A stretch of 36,429 nucleotides of DNA. Source: Pseudomonadota bacterium (lineage in GTDB: Bacteria > Pseudomonadota > Alphaproteobacteria > Sphingomonadales > Sphingomonadaceae). The notes under the pieces were generated by a model. The model worked only from the letters and a program-made list of their open reading frames with translations. It had not been told where the DNA came from and ran no database searches. The stretch is from positions 1-36,429 of the forward strand of contig JAKOWQ010000183.1 in the NCBI GenBank assembly GCA_029781465.1, in the 5' to 3' direction. Positions within the stretch are counted from its first letter, which is position 1, and every line of letters starts with the position of its first letter. This document shows positions 9,032-18,401 of the stretch, one piece after another. The position numbers were made by a program, and so were the translations under genes.

Positions 9032-10030
9032 TCAGACCCCGTGATAGTCCCGGTACCAGCGCACAAAGCTGGGGACACCTTCCTCGATGGAGGTGGTGGG
9101 GGAATAGCCCAGGTCGCGCCGGATCGCCTCGATATCGGCATAGGTCTTGTGGACGTCGCCGGGCTGCATCGGCAGCATCTCCATCGCGGCCTTGCGCCCG
9201 CAGGCTTCCTCCAGCAGGCCGATCACCTTCATCAGCGGCTCGCTGCGGTTGTTGCCGATGTTGTAGAGCGCGTGGGGTTTCACGCTGCCGCCCGCCTTCT
9301 CCGCGCCGTCATCGGCGGGTGCATGGTCGAGGCAGGCCACCACCCCGGCGATGATATCGTCGATGTGGGTGAAGTCGCGGTACATGTCGCCGTGATTGAA
9401 CACCGGGATCGGCTCGCCCGCGAGGATCCGGCGGGTGAAGTTCCACATCATCATGTCGGGCCGCCCCCAGGGGCCATAGACCGTGAAGAAGCGCAGCCCT
9501 GTCAGCGGGGTGCGGAACAGGTGGGCGTAGGTTTCGCTCATCAGCTCGTCGGCGCGCTTGGTCGCGGCGTAGAGCGAAACCGGGTGATCGACCCGATCCT
9601 CGACCGCGAAGGGCAGCTTGGCGTTGCCGCCATAGACCGAGGAGGAGCTGGCATAGACCATGTGCTCGACCTGGCGGTGGCGCGCCAGCTCAAGCAAGTT
9701 GACATGTCCCGCCAGGTTGGAGCTGACGTAAGCTTGCGGATTTTCAAGCGAATAGCGCACCCCTGCCTGGGCGCCGAGGTGGACGATGCGGTCGATCCCG
9801 GTGGCTTCCAGCGCGGTGTTCAGCGCCGCCATGTCGGAGAAATCGAGGTGGTGGAAGGCGAAGCGGTTGCCCCCCGCCGCGCTCAGCGTCGCCAGCCGGT
9901 CGCGCTTGAGCTGGACGGGGTAGTAATCGTTGAGGCTGTCGATCCCGGTAACCACATCGCCGCGCGCCAGCAGGCACTGGCACAGGGCATGTCCGATGAA
10001 TCCGGCCGCACCGGTAACGAGAACGCGCAT
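9032..10030 (-). CDS. NAD-dependent epimerase, UDP-glucuronate 4-epimerase-like
   Basis: [62 protein letters not shown]. Confidence 0.88.
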   Translation of the reverse strand: MRVLVTGAAGFIGHALCQCLLARGDVVTGIDSLNDYYPVQLKRDRLATLSAAGGNRFAFHHLDFSDMAALNTALEATGIDRIVHLGAQAGVRYSLENPQAYVSSNLAGHVNLLELARHRQVEHMVYASSSSVYGGNAKLPFAVEDRVDHPVSLYAATKRADELMSETYAHLFRTPLTGLRFFTVYGPWGRPDMMMWNFTRRILAGEPIPVFNHGDMYRDFTHIDDIIAGVVACLDHAPADDGAEKAGGSVKPHALYNIGNNRSEPLMKVIGLLEEACGRKAAMEMLPMQPGDVHKTYADIEAIRRDLGYSPTTSIEEGVPSFVRWYRDYHGV

Positions 10031-10095
10031 GAAAGTGTCCCTAATCTCCGGTGCCTTATTTCATGGTTAACACTCGCGCGTTAGAGGAAATGCGC

Positions 10096-11212
<1,117 letters not shown>

Positions 11213-11235
<23 letters not shown>

Positions 11236-12511
11236 AGTCTGCGTTGTAGGACTGGGTTATATCGGCCTGCCCACCGCCGCGATCGTCGCGCGCGCCGGGT
11301 GCCGGGTGCGCGGGGTGGACGTGTCGCAGCGGGTGGTGGAAACCATCAACCGCGGCGAAATCCATATCGAGGAAGTCGATCTCGATGGCCTGGTCCAGGG
11401 CGTGGTCGCGCGCGGTCTGCTTTCCGCTTCGATCGAAATGGCCCCGGCGGACGTTTTCGTGATCGCGGTGCCTACTCCCTTTGACAAGGACCACGCGCCC
11501 GACATTTCCTATGTCCTCGCCGCGGGCGAGGCGGTGGCCAGGGTGCTCAAGGCGGGCGACACGGTGATCCTCGAATCGACCTCGCCGGTCGGCACCACCG
11601 AGGCGCTGCGCGATCTGATTGCCGCGCGCCGTCCCGATCTCAAATGCCCGGGCCTCGCCGCCGAAACGCCCGACGTTTCGATCGCCTACTGCCCCGAGCG
11701 GGTGCTGCCCGGCAAGATCCTCGAGGAGCTGACCAACAACGATCGCTCGATCGGCGGGATCACCCCGCGCTGCGCGCGCAAGGCGCTGGCCTTCTACAAG
11801 CTGTTCGTGCGCGGCACCTGCGTGGTGACCGACAGCCGCAGCGCCGAGATGACCAAGCTGGTCGAGAACGCCTACCGCGACGTCAACATCGCCTTCGCCA
11901 ACGAGCTGAGCATCGTTGCCGACAAGATGGGGCTCGACGTGTGGGAGGTGATCCGCCTCGCCAACCGCCATCCGCGCGTCAACATCCTCCAGCCCGGTCC
12001 GGGCGTGGGCGGGCACTGCATCGCGGTCGATCCCTGGTTCATCGTCCACGGCGCGCCCGAGGAAACCCCGCTGATCCGCACCGCGCGCGGGGTCAACGAT
12101 GGCAAGATCCACCACGTGATCGCCCGCGCCGAGGCGCTGATCGAGGCCCATCCGGGCATTCCGGTCGCCTGCCTCGGCCTCGCCTTCAAGGCCAATATCG
12201 ACGATTTCCGCGAAAGCCCGGCGCGCCTCGTCGCGGTTACCCTGGCGCGCAAATACGGCAACCGGATTGCGCTGGTCGAACCCTATGCCAGCGAGCTCCC
12301 GCGCGAGTTCGAGGGCACCGGGGCGCGGCTGGTCGATATCGATACCGCGCTGGAAAGCTGCGGTATCCTGATCGTGCTGGTCGATCACGATCAGTTCAAG
12401 GCCGTGCCGCTGGCCGAACGCGCCCGCCACCTGGTCTATGACACGCGCGGCATCTGGCTCGATCAGCCCCAGGCCGAGGCCGGGCCGGAAGCGCTGCGGC
12501 TGGCCAGCTGA
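11213..12511 (+). CDS. wecC: UDP-N-acetyl-D-mannosamine dehydrogenase
   Basis: VCVVGLGYIGLPTAAIVARAG, YCPERVLPGKILEELTNNDRSIGG, GVGGHCIAVDPWFI, FKANIDDFRESPA; start MKSDAKPEV overlaps the 3' end of wecB. Confidence 0.92.
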
Positions 12512-12572
12512 ACGGCGCCGACGCGGCGCCCTTGCCCGCGCTGCACCCTTGCCCGCGCCGCGCGATACGGCG

Positions 12573-12986
12573 ATGATGGCTCCCATGGTGCGCGTCGTTC
12601 CCAATGCCCTGCTCTACTGGGCCGCGATCCTTGCGCTGGGCTTCGTGCTCGGCGCGGTGCGGCTGCTGGTGCTGGTGCCGCGGCTGGGCGTGGCCGGGGC
12701 GGTTGCAGCGGAGCTGCCGGTGATGCTGGGGGCAAGCTGGCTGGCGGCGGGCGCGCTGCTGCGCCGCCGTCCGCTGCCCAGCCACAACGCGGCGCTGGCG
12801 ATGGGCGCGCTGGCCTTCGCGCTGCTGATCGCCAGCGAGATCTGCCTTGCCACGCAACTGTTCGGGGCGAGCCTAGCGGGCTGGGCCCGGGGCGTCGCCA
12901 GCCCGGCGGGGCTGCTCGGGCTGGGCGGACAGGTGCTGTTCGGCGCCATGCCCGGCTGGCGTTGGCGCGGGGGACAACAGCCTTAA
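12573..12986 (+). CDS. Small integral membrane protein, unknown function
   Basis: MMAPMVRVVPNALLYWAAILALGFVLGAVRLLVL...; about four hydrophobic segments; follows wecC on the same strand. Confidence 0.6.
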   Translation: MMAPMVRVVPNALLYWAAILALGFVLGAVRLLVLVPRLGVAGAVAAELPVMLGASWLAAGALLRRRPLPSHNAALAMGALAFALLIASEICLATQLFGASLAGWARGVASPAGLLGLGGQVLFGAMPGWRWRGGQQP

Positions 12987-13078
12987 CGCCCCGGCAACCC
13001 TTTGCTGCGACAATTGCGCCTCAAAGTCCGTTCCGGCGCAACCCCGCGCGGGGGCGGCCCAGCGAAAGGTCCTGCCCG

Positions 13079-13225
13079 ATGCAGACCGACGAACAAGGCC
13101 AGCGCGCCGCCGACCGCCGCGGCGAAGACCGCCGCAAGGCGCAGGTCAGCCCGCTCCCTTTCCCCGACCGCCGCAAGGCCGCCCGCCGCTCCGGCACCGA
13201 TCGCCGCACCGCCGCGCGCGGCTGA
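13079..13225 (+). CDS. 48-aa Arg-rich small protein with repeated DRR motifs
   Basis: MQTDEQGQRAADRRGEDRRKAQVSPLPFPDRRKAARRSGTDRRTAARG; AAAGGT upstream of the ATG as possible RBS. Confidence 0.45.
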   Translation: MQTDEQGQRAADRRGEDRRKAQVSPLPFPDRRKAARRSGTDRRTAARG

Positions 13226-13323
13226 ATTCCCGGGATAGTGCCACGCGCGAAGGCGCGAGGAGGGTGCGTCGGGGGCGCGGTTGTCCGCAACAGGTTAGAC
13301 GGCCGCTCCCGGCAAATGTCCGA

Positions 13324-13551
13324 TCACAGGCTGATCCGCTCACCGTCGTGCAGAAACGAACGCCCGATCCCGGGGTTGCTATCCTGATAGGTGGTGATGT
13401 TCCCATAGCCGGCATCGTTCTTCCGGATCGAAATGCTGACTTCGCCATGGGCCTGGATATAGCCATTGAAAACCACCGTGCCGCCGGCATTGTTGTCGGT
13501 AACGCGGAAATTGTTGCCAAAGGGATCATCGTTGGCAAGGGTCACATTCAT
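13324..13551 (-). CDS. 75-aa hypothetical protein
   Basis: MNVTLANDDPFGNNFRVTDNNAGGTVVFNGYIQAHGEVSISIRKNDAGYGNITTYQDSNPGIGRSFLHDGERISL; GGGGAGAGG upstream of start; balanced, folded-looking composition unlike the antisense frames. Confidence 0.65.
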   Translation of the reverse strand: MNVTLANDDPFGNNFRVTDNNAGGTVVFNGYIQAHGEVSISIRKNDAGYGNITTYQDSNPGIGRSFLHDGERISL

Positions 13552-13949
13552 CGGGCCTCTCCCCGTTTGCGCGCCACAAGCGGTCGCGAATCCGGTTTGT
13601 CACTTCAGGGGCCGGCACGCCGTGATTCCGGTCACGCGGCGGCACCGGGGGCGAGGGCAACCGGGTTCACGCGAGGGTGCGGAGGCGCGAAGGGGACGCG
13701 CCCGGGGCGCGGTTGCATGGCAAGTGGAAGTGAAGTGCGAAAGGCGCCGGCGGGCAAGGGTCGCCACGCCGCAGGCTTTCAGGCCGCAATTGCGATTTTG
13801 GTTGAGGGTCGACCCGGCGGCAACTCGCGATCCAGCCCCACTGTGCCCCTTCTCGCCCTTTGAGCCCTTGCGCGAACTCTATCAGGCGTACGGCTGAGCC
13901 GGGGGGTGGGGGGCTAGGTTAGCTGTCACCGTAATTCCACCGTAATTCC

Positions 13950-14843
13950 CTAATCAATCTTCCCTGCATTCCTGAGCAACAGAGCTTCGCAAGGCGTTTT
14001 GGGTCGGTAAGATTGAAACTCCCTATGCCCAACCTTCAGGCCTAGCTCCTGCATAAGCTCGCGATCATAGCCGGAATAGAGCACTGCAATTCCGGCGCGC
14101 GCCAATTTGTCTCTTGCTCCACCATTCTTGCGGAGGCGCTTCATGAAGTCGTCCTGCTTTGCGACTCCTGAAATCAGTACGCGAGAAACGGGAGTTTCGA
14201 GGCAGTTTTCGAAGAGCTTTACAAGTCTTTCTGTGCCGCCTTTCGGCTTCATGATCTCATCACGCAGATCGTCACTAATCGAATTCCAGAAGTTCGGTGT
14301 GTATGCGAAGTCACGCACCATCCACCAGATGTTGCCGGTTCCCTCGGCAGAAAAACTGGTCTTTTTATCCTGATTCTCTCCCGACCGCAGATAAGCCTTT
14401 CGTGCTCGCGCCAGACCGACTGCACATGTGGACGCAGATTCGTTTACTCTGAGTAGGACGCAAAGCTGTTCAAGCGCTTCGTGGGGTATCATCCAGCCGG
14501 ATCGACCTCCCGTCGTAGATTTGACGTCGACCTCCCTGCCACCGATCTTTAGGTCAAGGATAATGCCACGGGGCACCTGCAACCAGTCGCGAAGCAAATT
14601 CTCGAACTTAGTTCCGAGATAGGTTTTCTCAGTTTTTTCAAGTTGCGAGAGGAAGAATCGATTGGTCCGTGCCGTGTCGATTACCTCATCAATGGCTGAA
14701 CGAAAAAACGATCTCAATCTCTCTTCGAAAATCTCTTTCCCGCCGACGGCTGCCAGGAGATCGGACTCGAGTGCATGGAGGTCGTCATAGTCAATGTGGC
14801 CCGATGGCAGTGGCTGATGGCCGCTATCGCTAAGAATGTTCAC
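13950..14843 (-). CDS. Type II restriction endonuclease, NaeI family
   Basis: 297 aa; QLEKTEKTYLGT, LDLKIGGREVDVKST (D-x8-D-x-K spacing as in NaeI D86/D95/K97), GVAKQDDFMKRLRKNGGAR all resemble NaeI as recalled. GTG start with GTGA overlap with the MTase stop. Confidence 0.88.
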   Translation of the reverse strand: MNILSDSGHQPLPSGHIDYDDLHALESDLLAAVGGKEIFEERLRSFFRSAIDEVIDTARTNRFFLSQLEKTEKTYLGTKFENLLRDWLQVPRGIILDLKIGGREVDVKSTTGGRSGWMIPHEALEQLCVLLRVNESASTCAVGLARARKAYLRSGENQDKKTSFSAEGTGNIWWMVRDFAYTPNFWNSISDDLRDEIMKPKGGTERLVKLFENCLETPVSRVLISGVAKQDDFMKRLRKNGGARDKLARAGIAVLYSGYDRELMQELGLKVGHREFQSYRPKTPCEALLLRNAGKID

Positions 14844-15799
14844 GCCACAGCTCGAACCGAAAAGACCTTTTGAACCGCGAGTGCAATCTTAAGATTGTTA
14901 GCAACCGCCTTCGCCACTGGCGGCGGAAATGCATTCCCAACTTGGCGATAAGCCGTCGTCTTGCGGCCATAGAACTGCCAGTTGTCAGGGAAGCCTTGGA
15001 TGCGGGCAACCATTCGAACGGTTAGGCGCGGCATACCACAAAAATCCGCTTCGGGCGCTTCTTCGGCAATCGACCTGCCTTCAACGCCCAATGCCGCCCA
15101 AGCCTTCCTCGCACGGGTTGGTCCCAAGTCTGGTCCGCCATGCTTCTTGGATCCACCAACAATGGTCGGCGCAATGTCGTTCGCCAATTCAGCCCAACGT
15201 TTTACGCCGAGCCAACCATTTGCACCCATCAGATCGCGAAGGGTTTCACCGACCGTCGGTGGATTATGCGGCAATACATCAGGCCAGTCGAATGCTTCGA
15301 CTAGGTCGTTGCGCAGGGCGACAATGACAACACGCGGCCGCAGCTGGGGAACGCCAAAATCCGATGAGTTCATCAGGCGCCAGTCGATTGTGTAGCCAAG
15401 TTTCTTGAACTCGGCCTTCAGAAATAGGCGATAATTTTCAAAAACTGGCGAGAGGAAGCCTCTGACGTTCTCGATCATCACGGCTTTGGGACGAATTTCA
15501 TCGATCAGGCGAATGGCCGCAGGGAAGAGATTGCGTTCATCCTTTTCACCCAACTGCCGACCGGCAACAGAGAACGGGGGGCAGGGCAGGCCGCCAGTGA
15601 GTATATCGACACCTTTGAATGGCCGACCATCGAACTGGTTCATGTCAGCCGTTCGCACATCCCATTGGGGCCGGTTGAGTCGAAGTGTCTTGGCGAAGTC
15701 AGGTTCGATTTCAACCAACGCAGTGTGGTGAAACCCGGCCTGCTCAAGCCCTAAAGCTTGGCCTCCAGCACCTGCGCAAAATTCAATCGAATGCATCAT
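14840..15799 (-). CDS. DNA (cytosine-5-)-methyltransferase, partner of the NaeI-family REase
   Basis: FCAGAGGQALGLEQAGF, GGLPCPPFSVAGRQ (PC motif), ENVRGFLSP (ENV motif), QVGNAFPPPVAKAVA; AAGGAG RBS; ATG at 15796 may be preferred over 15799. Confidence 0.95.
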   Translation of the reverse strand: MMHSIEFCAGAGGQALGLEQAGFHHTALVEIEPDFAKTLRLNRPQWDVRTADMNQFDGRPFKGVDILTGGLPCPPFSVAGRQLGEKDERNLFPAAIRLIDEIRPKAVMIENVRGFLSPVFENYRLFLKAEFKKLGYTIDWRLMNSSDFGVPQLRPRVVIVALRNDLVEAFDWPDVLPHNPPTVGETLRDLMGANGWLGVKRWAELANDIAPTIVGGSKKHGGPDLGPTRARKAWAALGVEGRSIAEEAPEADFCGMPRLTVRMVARIQGFPDNWQFYGRKTTAYRQVGNAFPPPVAKAVANNLKIALAVQKVFSVRAVA

Positions 15800-15817
15800 T
15801 CGCTCCTTTGAGCGACA

Positions 15818-15846
15818 AGAGTATGTTCTTTATCCGTTCTCGTCAA
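15818..15846 (-). promoter_or_regulatory. Candidate promoter of the R-M operon: TTGACG-17 bp-TACTCT, containing GTTC-N7-GTTC (15825-15839)
   Basis: -35 TTGACG (15846-15841), 17-bp spacer, -10 TACTCT (15823-15818); the spacer holds GAACGGATAAAGAAC, matching the alphaproteobacterial LexA box form GTTCN7GTTC. Confidence 0.6.
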
Positions 15847-16914
15847 TCACTCCGCCGCGTTCACCCCGCCTGCCGCAAACATATCCGGCTCGCTCCCCTC
15901 GTCCGCGGCGTCATTCGCCCCGGCAACCTCGCCCTTGGCCTTGCGCCTTGCGTCGAAGCTTGACCAGACGTCGTTCCAGTTGCCCTTGGTCGCGGCCTTG
16001 GAATATTCGGTCGCGCGGGTTTCGAAGAAGTTGGCGTGTTCCACCCCGTTGAGCAGCGGGGCGAGCCAGGGGAGGGGGTGGTCCTCGATCATGTAGATCG
16101 CGGGCAGGCCCAGCTGGCTCAGGCGCCAGTCGGCGATGTAGCGGATGTAGCGCTTGATTTCCTTGGGGCTCATCCCCGGGACCGGGCCCAGCTCGAACGC
16201 CAGGTCGATGAAGGCATCTTCCAGCCGCACGGTCTTCTGGCAGCAATCGATGATGTCTTCCTTGACGCTCTTGGTCAGGCACTGGCGCTCGGCGCAGAAG
16301 GCGTGGAACAGGCGGGTAATGCCCTCGCAGTGCAGGCTCTCGTCGCGCACCGACCAGGAGACGATCTGGCCCATGCCCTTCATCTTGTTGAAGCGCGGGA
16401 AGTTCATCAGCATGGCGAAGCTGGCGAAGAGCTGCATCCCCTCGGTAAAGCCGCCGAACATCGCGAGGGTGCGGGCAATATCCTCGTCGCTGTCGACCCC
16501 GAAGGTGTGCATGTAGTTCGCCTTGTCGGCCATCTCGGTATATTCGAGGAAGGCCGAATACTCGGTCTCGGGCATGCCGATGGTATCGAGCAGGTGGCTG
16601 TAGGCGGCGATGTGGATCGTCTCCATGTTGGAGAAGGCGGCCAGCATCATCTTGACCTCGGTCGGCTTGAACACCCGCCCGTATTTCTCGTGATAGCAAT
16701 CCTGCACCTCGACATCGGCCTGGGTGAAGAAGCGGAAGATCTGGGTGAGCAGGTTGCGCTCATGCTCGGAAATCTTCTGCGCCCAGTCGCGGCAGTCCTC
16801 GCCCAAGGGAACTTCCTCGGGCATCCAGTGCACCTGCTGCTGGCGCTTCCAGAAATCGTAGGCCCAGGGATATTCGAAGGGCTTGTAGGTCTTGCGGGCT
16901 TCGAGAAGGGGCAT
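15847..16914 (-). CDS. nrdB: Ribonucleoside-diphosphate reductase subunit beta (class I)
   Basis: MPLLEARKTYKPFEYPWAYDFWKRQQQVHWMPEEVPLGEDCRDW; SWSVRDESLHCEGITRLFHAF; start placed at MPLLEAR. Confidence 0.95.
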   Translation of the reverse strand: MPLLEARKTYKPFEYPWAYDFWKRQQQVHWMPEEVPLGEDCRDWAQKISEHERNLLTQIFRFFTQADVEVQDCYHEKYGRVFKPTEVKMMLAAFSNMETIHIAAYSHLLDTIGMPETEYSAFLEYTEMADKANYMHTFGVDSDEDIARTLAMFGGFTEGMQLFASFAMLMNFPRFNKMKGMGQIVSWSVRDESLHCEGITRLFHAFCAERQCLTKSVKEDIIDCCQKTVRLEDAFIDLAFELGPVPGMSPKEIKRYIRYIADWRLSQLGLPAIYMIEDHPLPWLAPLLNGVEHANFFETRATEYSKAATKGNWNDVWSSFDARRKAKGEVAGANDAADEGSEPDMFAAGGVNAAE

Positions 16915-17016
16915 CTTACGACTCCGGAATGAGATCAGCGAACGAGGATAGCGCAAAGCCCCCTGCGGCCGAAGCCGAGGGGGTGTGCGAAGCTGGGGAT
17001 AGGATGGGGTGGAGGG

Positions 17017-17397
17017 CTAGTTCCAGAACCAGCCGGGCTTCTGCGCGCGGGCCTTGCGGTTCTTCCACATCGCGACATAGAGCCACAGCCCGGAAAAGCT
17101 GAAGAACACCATCGCTAGCCCGGCGAGCGAGGCGATCACCGTGCCCAGCGGGCCGAAGCTTTCGCCCGAATGCAGGTGATGGATCAGCCCGACGTTGAAG
17201 GCGGACTGCGGCGGCCTGGGCCGGCAGATCATCGTTTCGGGGCACTGGAAGCCATCGGGCACGATCGCCGCGGGGCGTTCCTGCTCGCCGCCCAGCACCT
17301 CGCCCCAGATCGGCACCTGGCTGAGCACCCCGGTCACCGCGATCCACAGCAGGACCACGCCGAACAGAACCGAAAGCCAGCGATGCCACTTGCGCAT
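17017..17397 (-). CDS. PepSY-domain membrane protein
   Basis: MRKWHRWLSVLFGVVLLWIAVTGVL...LIHHLHSGESFGPLG...FSFSGLWLYVAMWKNRKAR. Confidence 0.8.
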   Translation of the reverse strand: MRKWHRWLSVLFGVVLLWIAVTGVLSQVPIWGEVLGGEQERPAAIVPDGFQCPETMICRPRPPQSAFNVGLIHHLHSGESFGPLGTVIASLAGLAMVFFSFSGLWLYVAMWKNRKARAQKPGWFWN

Positions 17398-17499
17398 GGG
17401 GGAAAGCTCCTTGGAAACGAATTGCCTTTGTTCCAAAGCCTTCCGCACCGCGCCGGGCAAGCGCCAAATGGTCGCCAATTGTAATCGCGTGCGCTTTCA

Positions 17500-18189
17500 T
17501 CATGCCGCCCCGGGCTTGCGCGCGACGAGCAGCATCGATTTCCACAACCAGGGCAGCCGCCCGACCCCGGCGAATTCGCCGACCGTGAAGCCCGCGTCTT
17601 CGAGCAGCCGACCCAGCGTGGCGCGGCTCCAGAACTTGATGTGTCCGCCGTGCCACAGCGGGTTGTGATGGTGGTCCCACTTGCCCGCCAGCGACAGCGC
17701 CAGGTTCTTGAGGTAGCCGTGATAGGGCGTGGTGACGATCAGCGCGCCGCCCGGGCGCAGCGCTTCAAAGCAGAAGCGCGCCAGGCACCGCGGATCGTAG
17801 AGATGCTCGACCACCTCGGTGCTTACCACCAGGTCGAAACTGCCAGGATCGCCAATCCCCTGGCCTTCCAGCGGGCGGGCGAAATCGCACACGGCAAAGG
17901 CCGCGCCGCTGCCCCGGGCCTGGGCAAGCGCGATCCCCTCCGCGTCGCCGTCAACCCCGGTGACCGCAAAGCCGCGCGCCGCCAGGGCAGCGGCAAGCGA
18001 GCCATTGCCGCATCCGGCATCGAGCACGCTGCGGGGGGCCAATGCCTCGACCCGGGCGATCACCGCCGGATTGAGATAGCCCGAGGATTCGGGGTCCTGC
18101 GCGGTCCAGCCATAGGAATCGGTCTTGTCCGAGGCGGGAGTGGCGCAAGCCGCCGCCATATCGCCGGACGTGTCGGCCGCCGGCGTCAC
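17500..18189 (-). CDS. Class I SAM-dependent methyltransferase
   Basis: VLDAGCGNGSLAAALAARGFAVTGVDGD; VSTEVVEHLYDPR; GGALIVTTPYHGYLKNL. Confidence 0.85.
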   Translation of the reverse strand: MTPAADTSGDMAAACATPASDKTDSYGWTAQDPESSGYLNPAVIARVEALAPRSVLDAGCGNGSLAAALAARGFAVTGVDGDAEGIALAQARGSGAAFAVCDFARPLEGQGIGDPGSFDLVVSTEVVEHLYDPRCLARFCFEALRPGGALIVTTPYHGYLKNLALSLAGKWDHHHNPLWHGGHIKFWSRATLGRLLEDAGFTVGEFAGVGRLPWLWKSMLLVARKPGAA

Positions 18190-18235
18190 TGCCCCAGCCT
18201 CTTGGCTTCGGTAACCGGCAGGGCGGCAGCAAGGA

Positions 18236-18382
18236 TCACAACCAGTCAGCTCCCTTTGCCAGGAACAGCGCTCCGACCGCCGCCAGGGTCAACGAAGCGG
18301 GCCAGCCCAGCCTGCGCACCTGCGGGCTGAGCACGGCTCCCAGGATCATCGCTGCTCCGGCCCCGATCGCAAACCAGTTCAT
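18236..18382 (-). CDS. 48-aa small membrane protein
   Basis: MNWFAIGAGAAMILGAVLSPQVRRLGWPASLTLAAVGALFLAKGADWL, two hydrophobic segments; sits directly downstream of nrdA. Confidence 0.5.
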   Translation of the reverse strand: MNWFAIGAGAAMILGAVLSPQVRRLGWPASLTLAAVGALFLAKGADWL

Positions 18383-18401
18383 GATGGCCCGCCTACCCGC
18401 C

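Noticed and set aside
13264-13897. Two plus-strand ORFs (199 and 143 aa) around the 75-aa gene
   Set aside because: Low-complexity, frame-shadow appearance; the minus-strand 75-aa ORF has a better RBS and composition.
13950-15799. Larger defence island around the R-M genes
   Set aside because: Immediate neighbours are nrdB and small unknown ORFs; no additional recognised defence genes, vsr or controller gene found.
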